Assembly (NCBI GenBank): GCA_027577415.1
Contig: JANBQS010000018.1
Location: 1-63,820, forward strand
Reading direction: 5' to 3'
DNA from: Coemansia sp. RSA 922
Lineage: Eukaryota > Kickxellomycota > Kickxellomycetes > Kickxellales > Kickxellaceae
DNA length: 63,820 nucleotides
Of the stretch, positions 42,994 through 52,698 are shown piece after piece. Each line of letters begins with the position of its first letter. Within the stretch, counting starts at the first letter, position 1. Under the pieces are notes generated by a model. It was not told where the DNA came from, searched no databases, and saw nothing but the letters and a program-made list of their open reading frames with translations. The position numbers and the translations under genes are program-made.

Positions 42994-44990
42994 CAGCAGA
43001 AGGCCTATGACCAAGTGGATTGGGAGTATCTGGACCAATGTATGTCTAACTACGGAATTGGAGAAAGTTACCATCGTCTAGCATTCTCGATATACAAGGG
43101 TAGCACGGCTGACATGAGGTTAGGCTCCTGGACAGTGACAGGTATTTGGACCTGTCAAGGCCCTCGGCAGGGTGACCCACTTCCGCTGTTGCTCTACAAC
43201 CACATCACCAAGCCCACTTTATGCTACCTCCACAAGTACTTGACGGACATCAAACTGCCTGGATACACTCTCCGTGCCATTGCCTTTGCCAACGATATCA
43301 CTGACGCACGATCCTCTGAGGACAATTTGATAGCACTCCGCAACGCAATAGAGCTACACAGCCACGCCTCGAACGCCAAATTAAATGACGATAAAACGGA
43401 GACCTGCGTATTGGTAACATAACTCCTGCGCCGTCTGGTATCCCAATTCTCACAGATTGCGCCGTTATCAGGTACTTGGGAATCTATTTTTCCAAGGACG
43501 GCATCACCACAGGGCACATGGAGGGCCAGTATGACGTCATCATCTTGCCTAAGAAAGCATGGCGGCCCCGGATTCCTACTCCTTATGAAGCAAACAAAAG
43601 CCATCCTTACTCAGTTCATGGCAAACATGTTCCGCCAGAAGGATCCTCACTGGTCGGCAGCTACAGCTCAATGGGTCTTCGACCAACAGCTAGGCCAAAA
43701 AACATGACCTCTTCTAATCTTCTCGATTTCGCACAACCCAAGCAAACCCCGAAAGGGCTACCTGCGCACTGGGACCGAGTCCTATGCGGCTAGTTCGCCT
43801 TCAAGGGCAAGAGAATCTAACGAGACCTTTAACAGCTTTGTCAAGTCACTACTTGGCTTACCTTTTGACCACCCGGCAGTGTATCTCCTTGTCGAGATAT
43901 CAGCGGTGATTCGGAAGAAGCTGCAGGCGAACACACGCTTCACTCTGAGTGGCATTTTTGAGCAATACAGGCCAACTGGTGCAGCAATATCACAAAACAG
44001 CCATCTTCTGCAGCCGTACATTCTGGCCTTTGGCCAGCTCCGAATCAGGCCCCCACCATCATGTCGTTCGCAAACTGCTTAGCTACTCCCTCGACCCTGA
44101 CGGATGTGCTGTGTGGGCTCACGCTCAACCAAGTGGCGTTCCCCTATAAGTATATACACCACTACTTGGGCGATTGACGGCGTCTTCCACGGAGGTTGTG
44201 CCAATAAGACTGGATGGGTAGTAATAAATAAAACTTAATATTTAAGTAGTGAGGACAGGAACGGATATCACGAGGCTATCCAAGGCACGCTGGATTCAGC
44301 TGACGAAAATACACACCTCTTTCTCGCCATTATGGCTAATAATAAATGCCGCAGTTCAGACTACCGCGAAACTGACACACTTCATTCCTGGCCTCGAGCC
44401 TGTCTGCAAGTATTGCAGTGCTATTACTCGATTCAAAATCGCAAGCGATGAAGCCGAGGAGAGAGAGCTAGAATGACATGCATTACTTTTAGTTTGTCTC
44501 CGCGTCCAAACTTTCTGGCTTCGGGTGTAGCACTTATTGCAAGTTTTACATGTAGATACAGATGTGCCCACTTTTCAGATCGACCTACACATGGTCGCCA
44601 CAGGTTTTGGTTTATAGAATGTCAAATTGCCAAATGCAGATGCCCTACATGGGTTGGCGGTTTGGGAGATACTCCACTCCTCCGCAGAACTATCCCTAGA
44701 CGGCCTTAAGTACTCTGGCAAGGCCATGTTTATCCGGTGGAATTCGACGCTCATGCTATGCACCACTAAATACCTACTCTTTTACGCAAACCAAGGCTGA
44801 CCACTCCTTTTTATGCTCACTGGTTGGCAGTGGTACCACTTCGATCTGGGTGAAAAAGGGCTCAGCGGGAAGATATCATTCCAAAACTCGCCAAACATAC
44901 TGGACAGCCGCACCGACTACACACTCAACTACTCGCAAACGCCACGAGACGATGACACCTCAACCTCCAATTTCTATTTTCTGCTCTCCT
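42994..44990 (+). mobile_element. Degenerate non-LTR (LINE) retrotransposon fragment
   Basis: From 42994 the frame reads QQKAYDQVDWEYLDQCM and continues to the reverse-transcriptase core QGPRQGDPLPLLLYNHI and AIAFANDITDARS, the counterparts of the LINE motifs (G)xRQGDPLSPLLF and [FY]ADD. The catalytic YADD-type motif reads FAND, so one metal-binding Asp is lost. Near 43415 the frame shifts and resumes as RYLGIYFSKDG, followed by further broken segments (MANMFRQKDPHW, ARESNETFNSFVKSLLGLP) and a late cysteine-bearing stretch PVCKYC. Multiple stops and shifts and the missing 5' end (no endonuclease domain) mark it as dead. It interrupts the dispersed repeat flanking it on both sides (42446..42855 and 45108..45420). 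Confidence 0.82.
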
Positions 44991-45107
44991 AGCTCTCAGG
45001 ATGCACAGAGAGTAAACTGACTATATTTGGACTGGATAGTTTATTGTGCTTCCTTTTGTTATATTCTAAATAAACTCAGAATTTAAAGGTTACGCCAATA
45101 ATAGGCC

Positions 45108-45420
45108 AATAATTAAAAGGCTGCAAATAGCGGCAACGCTGTCAATGGCTCCCAGCTGGTAATATCACTTTAATACTTATAACAGCGAGCTCTTCAAAAT
45201 AATTTATTTATCGTAACGTCAATAGCAATATCTCTCGTCATTTACAGTAACATTGGCAGTCAGCTTTGCTCAGTAACATGTCAACCAGCCGAGGCTTGAC
45301 TATGTGCTGCAACCTCATAGAATATCCACTCACTAAAATTGTAAAGCCAGGCAGTTGTGTAAAAGCGTCCCAACATACACACACGCTTTCTCTCACCTTC
45401 ACAAAAATCAAGGAAGCCAC
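45108..45420. repeat. Dispersed repeat, right half of the split copy (partner 48165..48425)
   Basis: Shared words with 48165-48425 include AAAAGGCTGCAAATAGCGGC / AAAAGGCTACAAACAGCGGT, CAGTAACAT and GTAAAGCCAGGCA followed by ACATACACACAC. In the partner this half joins the left half directly, so the intervening 42.86-45.1 kb is an insertion. Confidence 0.6.
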
Positions 45421-45781
45421 CGCTCCTGTTTCCACATAATTCCCTTTTGTGAAACTGGTGGAGCTACATTGCATGTCTGCCATTGTCCTTTTTCCCAACC
45501 TCGGTATAAATTGTCTATTTTTTGCCCACTGAGAACAGCCGCCCTCACTCGCTTAGCAGACCCTGGTTTTTTGGAGTATAAGCAGACTACCTTGAGCTCT
45601 TTTCTTTTATTTTCTCTTCTCCTCGCCTGTTCATCTTTTTTCTTCTCGCTTTTTTTGAGCTTTTACCCTCTCCCAGCCTGGTGTTTTAAAGCAAACTTCA
45701 ATAAAGCCAGCACTTCTTTTCTTTCTGTTTTTCATATTTGCTCGATTACTGAGATATTTTGTCTTTTCGTAGTAGTCATAA
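45421..45781 (+). promoter_or_regulatory. Promoter and leader of the 548-aa orphan gene
   Basis: A TATA-like GGTATAAATTG lies at about 45502-45512, followed by a ~250 bp T/C-rich leader up to the ATG at 45782. Confidence 0.4.
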
Positions 45782-47428
45782 ATGGAGCCGGCGGACCGTA
45801 GTGATACTACAACCGGCCAGGTCAAACAACCGGCCACACCACCTCAGGACACGCACGCCTTGCTTCATGGCTTGGATTCACCTGACGCGACTACTGCGGA
45901 TAGTCTATTGTCCATTGTTGCTGGTGCCAGAGTTGGTCCAGTTGTTCTGCCCCGCGCTACTGGCAACAATGCTTTCCCAGCTAGCTTTTGTGAAGTCCCT
46001 AAGACCACGGTGCTCACTGTCGCCTACAATGCCGCCTCTGCCGTTATCGGCTCGGCAACCAGCTCTAACACTGTCCTGGCAGTTGCAGCCAGCACTGCCA
46101 GCGGCTCGACTGTTGCGCCAGCTATGGACACTCAAGCCACTTCTTTCAGGCCTGAGGGAAAATTTTCACTCAACTTGCCCCTCATAGCTGCAGCCAACTT
46201 TGACTCTTACCCTGCATCCTCCTGTCGCAGTACTTACTCTAACACTGCCCCAGTCGACCACGGTGCCTACCATGCTTTATTTTCTCGCCGTATTTACTCC
46301 AACGTCACCCGGCCCAGGTTCCGCTTTGTTCCATACGTCCATCCGCATGCTATTAACGTCAACGCCACCCCAGCCAACCTCGCTGCCGGCCCTACTGACC
46401 AAGCTCGCGACACCCACTCCGACGCTGGCCCATCTGGCTCCAGCGCCACACCGCCGTCGCCCGAGCACCAGAGTGAAAACTCGCAGGAAGGCAGTGCAAG
46501 TGAGCAGCCGTCAGATAGTAAAAGCGAAGAGGACGTGTCCCACGTGGGTCTGAACAGCTCAGCGATTATTATTCGTGATAGCTCAGGCGACGTGACGTTG
46601 GGTGAGTTTACAAAGCTTTTCGAACCGTTCATCTCTATCAGTTTGGATATGATTGTCGCCGTCTACTTGCAGCTAGTCGGGCGCAAACTGGCGGACTCTG
46701 CAGTTAGACTTCGTCAACTTAGCCGACAGCTAAAGACAATCAAAAGGTTCGAGATCTGGACACATGATATCGATGACGTAAAAGGTCTATTTTTGATTCG
46801 CAGTGGGCCGATGTATCAGCAGATGAGGCAAAAATTTAGTCAACGTCTGAGAATAGCAGAGGAAGCACAGGCTGGGGTGGTTCCAGCTCCAGTATTCTAC
46901 TTCCACTTGGTGACCATTGGGTGCGTCCACGCAAGACAGTTGGCCGATAGTGTTCTTACAAAGCAGTTGTCCGACGTTGTTCTTCCAGACATGTTCGAAA
47001 CAGTCGCCGGCTGTGAGCTGAGCTCTCGGTGGGTTATCTCAGAAGTTGGGCCAATGGAATTTCCGGGAAACAAATATTGCAGGTTGGCTCAGGGATGGTT
47101 GATGCGCATCTGCGAGAACATCGCCGAAGGAGATCGCATGGAGGACTTGCTCGATATTGCAGATGAATATTATGCAATGTATAAGAAGATGGGTCGTAAA
47201 ATGGGGAACAAGGGCGCCGTTTTCGATCCCGATGGCCGCATTGGCCAAAGGATGCTAAATGAGAACAATTACCTGATCAAACTGGTCCTTGGCCTACGCG
47301 GCAAGGACTTTCTTGAACTTCTCAAGTTTCTTCCTTGTATGGCTGACGGAATACTTGGTGAAAGTAAGCAAGACTACTTAAAGCGAGCTTCACGTTATGC
47401 GCAGACTAGGTTGGAACAGGACATTTAA
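45782..47428 (+). CDS. Orphan protein (548 aa) with disordered N-terminus and helical C-terminus
   Basis: No family is recognised. The first ~260 residues are Ala/Ser/Thr/Pro-rich low-complexity sequence, ending in an acidic Ser/Glu tract (SEEDVSHVGL preceded by SEHQ-type repeats). The rest looks globular and mainly helical: TLGEFTKLFEPFISISLDMI, AVRLRQLSRQLKTIKRFEIW, FYFHLVTIGCVHARQLADS, CRLAQGWLMRICENIAEGDR and NNYLIKLVLGLRGKDFLELL. There is no signal peptide, membrane span or zinc motif. The gene is intact and intronless, flanked by repeats and by a possible truncated relative at 48811. It may be lineage-specific, or a captured mobile-element gene. Confidence 0.6.
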   Translation: MEPADRSDTTTGQVKQPATPPQDTHALLHGLDSPDATTADSLLSIVAGARVGPVVLPRATGNNAFPASFCEVPKTTVLTVAYNAASAVIGSATSSNTVLAVAASTASGSTVAPAMDTQATSFRPEGKFSLNLPLIAAANFDSYPASSCRSTYSNTAPVDHGAYHALFSRRIYSNVTRPRFRFVPYVHPHAINVNATPANLAAGPTDQARDTHSDAGPSGSSATPPSPEHQSENSQEGSASEQPSDSKSEEDVSHVGLNSSAIIIRDSSGDVTLGEFTKLFEPFISISLDMIVAVYLQLVGRKLADSAVRLRQLSRQLKTIKRFEIWTHDIDDVKGLFLIRSGPMYQQMRQKFSQRLRIAEEAQAGVVPAPVFYFHLVTIGCVHARQLADSVLTKQLSDVVLPDMFETVAGCELSSRWVISEVGPMEFPGNKYCRLAQGWLMRICENIAEGDRMEDLLDIADEYYAMYKKMGRKMGNKGAVFDPDGRIGQRMLNENNYLIKLVLGLRGKDFLELLKFLPCMADGILGESKQDYLKRASRYAQTRLEQDI

Positions 47429-47743
47429 CTACTCTTTAACCATTAGTTGTTTACGAAAACATTATGAAGCTTTTTTACTTTATTGCTCTAGTTAAATGAA
47501 CAACATATGCGCTGGATTTGATAGTGTTCAAAAGACAGCGGCACTCGGATATCTCAATAGTTGGTAGACATGTGAACTAAGGCGACAGAAATATATTTTT
47601 AGAGTATAGCAAGGTCTAAGAAATTGGTAGCTAAAGTTCCCGCAGCCCCAGGTACTTTGTTGTTTTTATTTGTTGCCTTTTTTACGCCAAGGAATCAGGT
47701 ATGGCACTATGGGGTAATACAATGTGTGTCCCTATCATTAGAT
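47429..47743. other. 3' region of the orphan gene, nothing recognised
   Basis: AT-rich sequence without a supported gene, ending where the dispersed repeat begins. Confidence 0.3.
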
Positions 47744-48425
47744 TTGCCAATACGTTTTGCACGGTAATCCCTGTATCCACTTTATGATATCTATCAGAGT
47801 TACGATTATAGCATATTATTGTTAGGCTGTTGGCGTAGTAATTTGTTTTTAGCAACAGACGATAGGCTTGCTAGGTACAAAAAAAGAAATATTTGGTGCC
47901 GAACACGAATGAATTAGAGAAAAAGCTGAAAAATATAACTTTTACAAAAAAAAAACAAACAGGTTTGGTTGCCCCCGATGGACATCGATCCCCAACCAAC
48001 GGAGTTCGTGGTAGTGGCGCAACCCAAGCATATCGAAGTTAATCAATTCTACGTGCATATTGACAAGTCACCCGGCTACCCTGTTGTCTCGGCAGCCTCT
48101 TGAGCTCAGAAACTTTGCCTATTTATGTTACATTACAACAAGTCAGCTTATGTAATTGCTGGCTGTAAAAAGGCTACAAACAGCGGTGGCATTACTTTAA
48201 TATTAGAAAGACCGAGTGTTGTATAAACCTACCTGTACCATGAAGCCGACGGCAATCTCATATTATTTTCAGTAACATCAGTAGTTGGCCTCGCCCAGAA
48301 ATTACCTACCAACCAGGTCACAACAATATATTGCAATATCATAGAAGAGCCTCTAGCTAGCAACGTAAAGCCAGGCAACGGTGTATAAGTGCCCCGACAT
48401 ACACACACCCTCTCTCTTTTAGGTA
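47744..48425. repeat. Dispersed repeat, uninterrupted copy
   Basis: This ~680 bp unit corresponds to 42446..42855 plus 45108..45420 joined without the LINE. It contains the tRNA-like B-box region (minus strand, ~48020 to 47960), an A-rich tract at 47946-47956 and the AAGCCAGGCAACGGTG/ACATACACACAC end. It shows the empty-site state of the insertion. Confidence 0.6.
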
Positions 48426-48810
48426 ATTTCCAAGCCTATTTTACAAAAGCAGCAGAGTGTGACTAAATGGCCGCTCCAATCTCGGAAATATGTTGTCTTT
48501 TTTTGTTCTCTGCTCTTCCTGCTTTTACTCACATGCCACCTTTCAGTGCAAGAAAAAATCGTATTGGATACAGCGATCCTGCATGGCAAGCAAGAGCAGC
48601 TTGGAGCACACCTCCCAAGATACACGCACCCATCCCAAGCTCTCTTCCTCTTCGGTTAATATTTTCTCTTCTAAGTCCAATTTACCTTTTATTGCTTTTA
48701 CCAACCAATGTGCTTTTTATCTGAATGCCAACAAGTCATGCTTCTCATTTCACTCCGCAACCTCCACCACTGGACTATCGCTGAGGCTATTTTTTTCTTT
48801 CTTGTTTTTA

Positions 48811-48894
48811 ATGTCTGAAACGGAGCCTATTGACAATAGTACAAACACGCCCACTAACATTGAGCAAACGGACCATTCACAAGTCATTGAATAA
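48811..48894 (+). other. 27-codon ORF after a gene-like leader
   Basis: An ATG after a long T/C-rich leader opens MSETEPIDNSTNTPTNIEQ and stops after 27 codons. The composition resembles the start of the 548 aa orphan (MEPADRSDTTTG...). Both follow a copy of the same dispersed repeat at similar distance. It may be the remnant of a paralogue, or a chance ORF. Confidence 0.3.
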
Positions 48895-49349
48895 TGTGGC
48901 AAGTACACACGACGACTCAAATAGGGTAGTGCGGATAGATTTTTCTGCAGGGCGGCAGTAGACAGAAACCTAGCATCAGCAGGATCCCGAGTGTGAATGT
49001 TGCCAGTATGTACTTATTTGGTCATAGAATGAAAGACCAGGTGGATTCACTGACTACGTCATTGCTCGAGTGGTCCAATGCCAGAATATTTTACTGGATT
49101 ATTGGTCGTGGCATTGCAAAATCAGGAAGGACTATGCCGACATGGCATTGACTGACGGACAAGCGGAGTGAGCACACAATATGATGCCTGTCAACAACTT
49201 TGAATGCTTAACTCTGCGCGCATATGCTACGACGTTTGACGCCTTGGATGTGGTGTTCGACTGGCGCTCTCTTCCGTCACAAGACCATGTCACTAATGAA
49301 GCATTTTCTGGTGCCAAGGAAGCAGTGCTGTAAACAACCTAATATTGTG
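48895..49349. other. Region with coding-like debris upstream of the CHL1 relic
   Basis: A short frame (MPVNNFECLTLRAYATTFDA..., about 49182-49333) and an adjacent one (49000-49146) look coding by composition but are short and without known motifs. I see no intact gene. Confidence 0.3.
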
Positions 49350-49600
49350 CTTTTGAATTTTGATGTATGCGCAGTCACGTATTGCTAGTGAACTGTCCGC
49401 TTCGTTTTTTGAATCCTCTGCACCCAACGCCTCTGCTTTTGGTCCGGCGCTAGCCCAATTCTCTTTACTTTTTATAGCAATACTTTTCATAGTCACATAT
49501 TCCCCATATGTATTAGCTTCAAAGGTTTGCCAATAAGTTTCACAGGTGTACTGGCGATAATTTACTATGTCACTACTCTTTGACTTGACTTGCTTTTTTA
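49350..49600 (+). pseudogene. Relic of the CHL1 3' end and its downstream flank
   Basis: A shifted reading gives YAQSRIASELSASFFESSAP then NASAFGPALAQFSLLF, aligning with the CHL1 tail YAEQRISRKLPNW...SASNVSAFGPALAQVSLFF. Homology continues past the stop into CHL1's 3' flank (ATATGTATTAGCTTCAAAGG versus ATATGTACAAGCTTCAAAGG at 28040). Only the last ~45 codons remain and the original stop context is lost. It directly precedes TDP1 at 49607. Confidence 0.85.
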
Positions 49601-49606
49601 TGTCTT

Positions 49607-50878
49607 ATGTCTGGTGACTTGGTATACCCTGACGGAGCAGTTCGAACTACGCCACTGCTTGGCATACCTGGCAGCAACGATTCGGTTACTCTGGCCGATC
49701 TTCTCAACGCCGGCCATTTAGAGCACGCTGTATTGACGACATTTGTTGTTGACGAACCCTGGCTTCTTTCACACTTTAATCTGACGACGGCATTGACATT
49801 GGTTGCCAATGCGCAAGCGGACTCTGACGCGAGAACCCAACGCTCCGGCGATATCATCCGTGTGCAGCCGGAGTTCCCCAAACCACATGTCCAAATCGTG
49901 CACTCGAAGCTGCTCCTACTTTTCTACGCTCACTCTATGCGATTAGTCGTGTGTACTGGCAACCTAGTCGAAGACGACTGGACTATTATGCACAACTGCG
50001 TGTATGTCCATGACTTCCCCATGGACGACACGCGAGTTTTTCCAGCAAATGAGTTCAGTCTGGCATTGGCATACTCGCTTTTGGATCTCAGTATACCAGT
50101 TGACCTTGTTGCAAGACTGAACCATGTCGATTTCGCTGGAGCCACAGACGTACATATCATAACGTCAGTGCCAACTGGTGATGATAGACAAAACGCATAT
50201 ATGAATGAGTACGGGATGCTGCGTTTAGCCAAAGTCATCAACCAACTCCATGGCTCAAAACCAACCAGCGAAAGCTTTGATCCGGATACTCGACTATACT
50301 GCGTGGGCTCGTCATTGGGTCGATTGGATTACCGCTGGCTACGCGAGTTTTATTTATGCGCACATGGCCTAACTCCTCGCTCAATGCGCAAATACGTCTT
50401 TGACTACAGCACACCCAATAATATGGTAGACGTTGGTATTGCCTTCCACACCCAGGCTCAAGTCGAAGCATGTCGGTACGGCGATAAGTGTGCCCAACAC
50501 ATCATGACTAAACGCAGTGTATTCAAGGAACGCGATTTCCCGCGAGATGCCTTGGTCCGTATTGAGCCTCTTCATAGGGACACGTTGGTGCATGTCAAAG
50601 CTATGGTCGCACGAGTCGGTGTGAATCAGGATAAAGGGTGGGTGTATATTGGCTCTCATAATTTTACAAAGGCTGCGTGGGGTACTTTGCATGGAGATGA
50701 GCCGCCATATTTCAACAACTATGAATTTGGCGTCGTACTGTCTGGAGTACAGTTCGACAAGGTGGATGGGGATAAGGGTGTACAAGCTGTGTGGAAAGAA
50801 GAGCCGTTGGAGCTGCCGTTTAAGATTGTTTGGAAGCCTTATTTTCGAGATGACGAGCCTTACTTTGGTACCTTCTAA
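49607..50878 (+). CDS. Tyrosyl-DNA phosphodiesterase family protein (423 aa)
   Basis: The protein carries both HKD-type catalytic segments of the TDP1 family. The first is IVHSKLLLLFYAHSMRLVVC (HxK) followed by TGNLVEDDW. The second is LVHVKAMVARV (HxK) followed by YIGSHNFTKAAWG. TDP1 removes topoisomerase-I peptides and other 3' adducts from DNA. This copy begins at the conserved core (MSGDLVYPDGAVRTTPLLGI) and lacks the ~80-residue acidic N-terminal extension of the paralogue at 55718..57238; I see no better upstream start. No frameshift is present. A CHL1 relic lies just upstream and a small orphan gene converges 115 bp downstream. The same pair (TDP1 relic plus small gene) occurs at 36-37 kb, so the module has been duplicated. 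Confidence 0.88.
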   Translation: MSGDLVYPDGAVRTTPLLGIPGSNDSVTLADLLNAGHLEHAVLTTFVVDEPWLLSHFNLTTALTLVANAQADSDARTQRSGDIIRVQPEFPKPHVQIVHSKLLLLFYAHSMRLVVCTGNLVEDDWTIMHNCVYVHDFPMDDTRVFPANEFSLALAYSLLDLSIPVDLVARLNHVDFAGATDVHIITSVPTGDDRQNAYMNEYGMLRLAKVINQLHGSKPTSESFDPDTRLYCVGSSLGRLDYRWLREFYLCAHGLTPRSMRKYVFDYSTPNNMVDVGIAFHTQAQVEACRYGDKCAQHIMTKRSVFKERDFPRDALVRIEPLHRDTLVHVKAMVARVGVNQDKGWVYIGSHNFTKAAWGTLHGDEPPYFNNYEFGVVLSGVQFDKVDGDKGVQAVWKEEPLELPFKIVWKPYFRDDEPYFGTF

Positions 50879-50993
50879 CAATGTACTTGCGTTGAGCTTG
50901 TCGAGTTATTTTGATTTATTTATAAACGTGTTGAAAAACATGAAACCCTGGATCATAAAATAAAGTAGTGTAACCAATATTTAAATCTTTATA

Positions 50994-51407
50994 TCACTCC
51001 AGACCAATATAGAGGTCATCGAAATTATGCCTAAACTTATATTTGCATTCATAGCCCTGGCCGTTTAAGCTGGCAATAAGAGTATCGCGGATTTCCAACA
51101 GCCTCACTTTATCATCCTCTAATGGTTCCATAAACCTGCTTAGAGAGATGGCACACCTCGCACGATATGTACTTAGATAATCTTTAGCAGTGCCTGATTT
51201 GCTAGGGACTTTAATAATTAACACACTCATATCTTTGCCATATATATTATTCGCAGTAGCAAGCATAGCCTTGAAAGGACACCTACCATTTACTATATCA
51301 TCGTCATTTCCAAATACCACGATGGCACACTCAGCATTCCTTTTTTGAGCTTCTCTCCTGTAATCATTATAGTCATCAGTTTCACGTTCAAACGTAATTT
51401 CGGGCAT
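50994..51407 (-). CDS. Small orphan family protein (137 aa), P3-promoter copy
   Basis: The function is unrecognised. The frame is open to 51440, but the ATG at 51407 (MPEITFERETDDYNDYRR) aligns with the family start site and is 113 bp from the TATA-like box (CATAAAAAG, 51521-51529). The core has the family layout: CAIVVFGNDDD, helix PFKAMLATANN, strand MSVLIIKVPS, helix AKDYLSTYRA and strand RCAISLSRF. The sequence is far from P3 (23841..24239) although the ~0.8 kb upstream regions of the two are homologous. There is no CxxC, signal peptide or membrane segment. It converges on TDP1. Confidence 0.72.
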   Translation of the reverse strand: MPEITFERETDDYNDYRREAQKRNAECAIVVFGNDDDIVNGRCPFKAMLATANNIYGKDMSVLIIKVPSKSGTAKDYLSTYRARCAISLSRFMEPLEDDKVRLLEIRDTLIASLNGQGYECKYKFRHNFDDLYIGLE

Positions 51408-52180
51408 TTTCACGTTATAAAGGTGGTGAATGGTATCCAAGAAAGGTTTTAAATAAACTAATAAAAAATGTGGGCAGAGAATAAGACAAAAAATGTGCGG
51501 AGGAGGGCAGGAAAGGGATGCTTTTTATGCGTCTCTCTGGCTCCTCCAACGAAGCTTTCAGAAGGAAATTCCTGTCCACCATGGATGCCAATTCTTCATC
51601 CCAAAAACAGTTGAACCTCCAATGACGTACATTTCAGCCTTTGAACAAAAGGCAGCAAAAGCTTGCTGCTTGAAGACTGTAAAATAAATTGCACATCTTT
51701 TGTCGTGCTTTTGAGACTACGTCATTTTTATATTGGCAATCGCTCAAAAAGGCCTCTTTGAAACCATGTAAAAGAAAATGGCAAAACCGTTTCCAATAGA
51801 AAGGCCACGGTGGTGCTTTACAAGTTTGAGACTTCTTTGCGCAAAGCTGGACCCCTTTGAAAAAAAGCCTTGGCCCCTGCCCACATTTTCAACAGAAGAT
51901 TGATGGTTGTCAATATCAAGGAAAAAGTGTATCACGGATACCCAAGCAGTTACATACACTGTGCAGTTCTAAGTCTAATCATCGCCTACAAGGTGCATAT
52001 GTAGTTTCATGGAGGTCCTCGAGCTTCCCCAAAGCAGGTAGAGTCCACTGTGGTAAATTGGAAGCTCAGAGACGCTTTATTTTGCCCTTCACATGAAATG
52101 GTTTACCAATTGCAGAGTACAGCCCATTGGTCAACATTTGATTAATGTGTGATTCTCGTGGATATAGTCTGGTTTTATAA
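51408..52180. repeat. Upstream cassette, homologous to 24240..25136
   Basis: This has the same order of elements as upstream of P3: leader, TATA block, TTCAGAAGGAAATTCCTGTC, TGACGTA (51623-51629), TACGTCA (51718-51724) and long matching stretches to GGATATAGTCT near 52165. It lacks the ~120 bp tandem unit found in the left copy. Confidence 0.75.
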
Positions 52181-52287
52181 CTTATTACTAAATGTACTAC
52201 AAAGTAAGGTGTACTAGTTCATAAAACATCTTAATGAGGTTGCACTGGATATTGCGCACTGCAGTGCAAGGACTACTAAGTCGTATT

Positions 52288-52698
52288 TCAACGTATATCT
52301 TTAATTCCAAAAAAGAATACACCATTACGTACGTTACCAGTCTCAGCTATTACTTTCTGTGCAGTTGTAAATTGCGAAGCAAAAGCATTACAGTAATTCT
52401 CTACTTCACCATCAGTAGGACTACTTGTTTCTCCTGGGGCACGATAGGTAAAAAACATGCAATTTGCGCTGTACTGGCCCAGACTATCCTGGATAAACTC
52501 TGAACTACCAGTGACTCTGATTACTACTATTTTATCCTCTCTTGTATTAAATCTCTCGGCATAGTAGCAGAGGTCGTCAACTTTCCTTTTATCGTTTCCG
52601 AAAATTGCAACACCAAACTTTGCGCTATTACTTTTCAAAAGTGCATCTAAACCAGCCCGGTCTGTAACATTTTCAATATTGCATGTGATTGAGCTCAT
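52288..52698 (-). CDS. Small orphan family protein P1' (136 aa), paralogue of P1
   Basis: The function is unrecognised. From residue ~50 to the end it is nearly the same as P1 (NTREDKIVVIRVTG, CMFFTYRAPGETSS, NGVFFFGIKDIR). The first ~10 residues (MSSITCNIEN versus MPETIHHIND) and several positions around KFGVAIFGNDKRKVDDLCYY are changed. The start is at the family position, 115 bp after its TATA box (52814-52822). The conserved C-terminus and flanks against a variable N-terminal half suggest either selection on that half or gene conversion with another copy. There is no CxxC or signal peptide. Confidence 0.75.
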   Translation of the reverse strand: MSSITCNIENVTDRAGLDALLKSNSAKFGVAIFGNDKRKVDDLCYYAERFNTREDKIVVIRVTGSSEFIQDSLGQYSANCMFFTYRAPGETSSPTDGEVENYCNAFASQFTTAQKVIAETGNVRNGVFFFGIKDIR

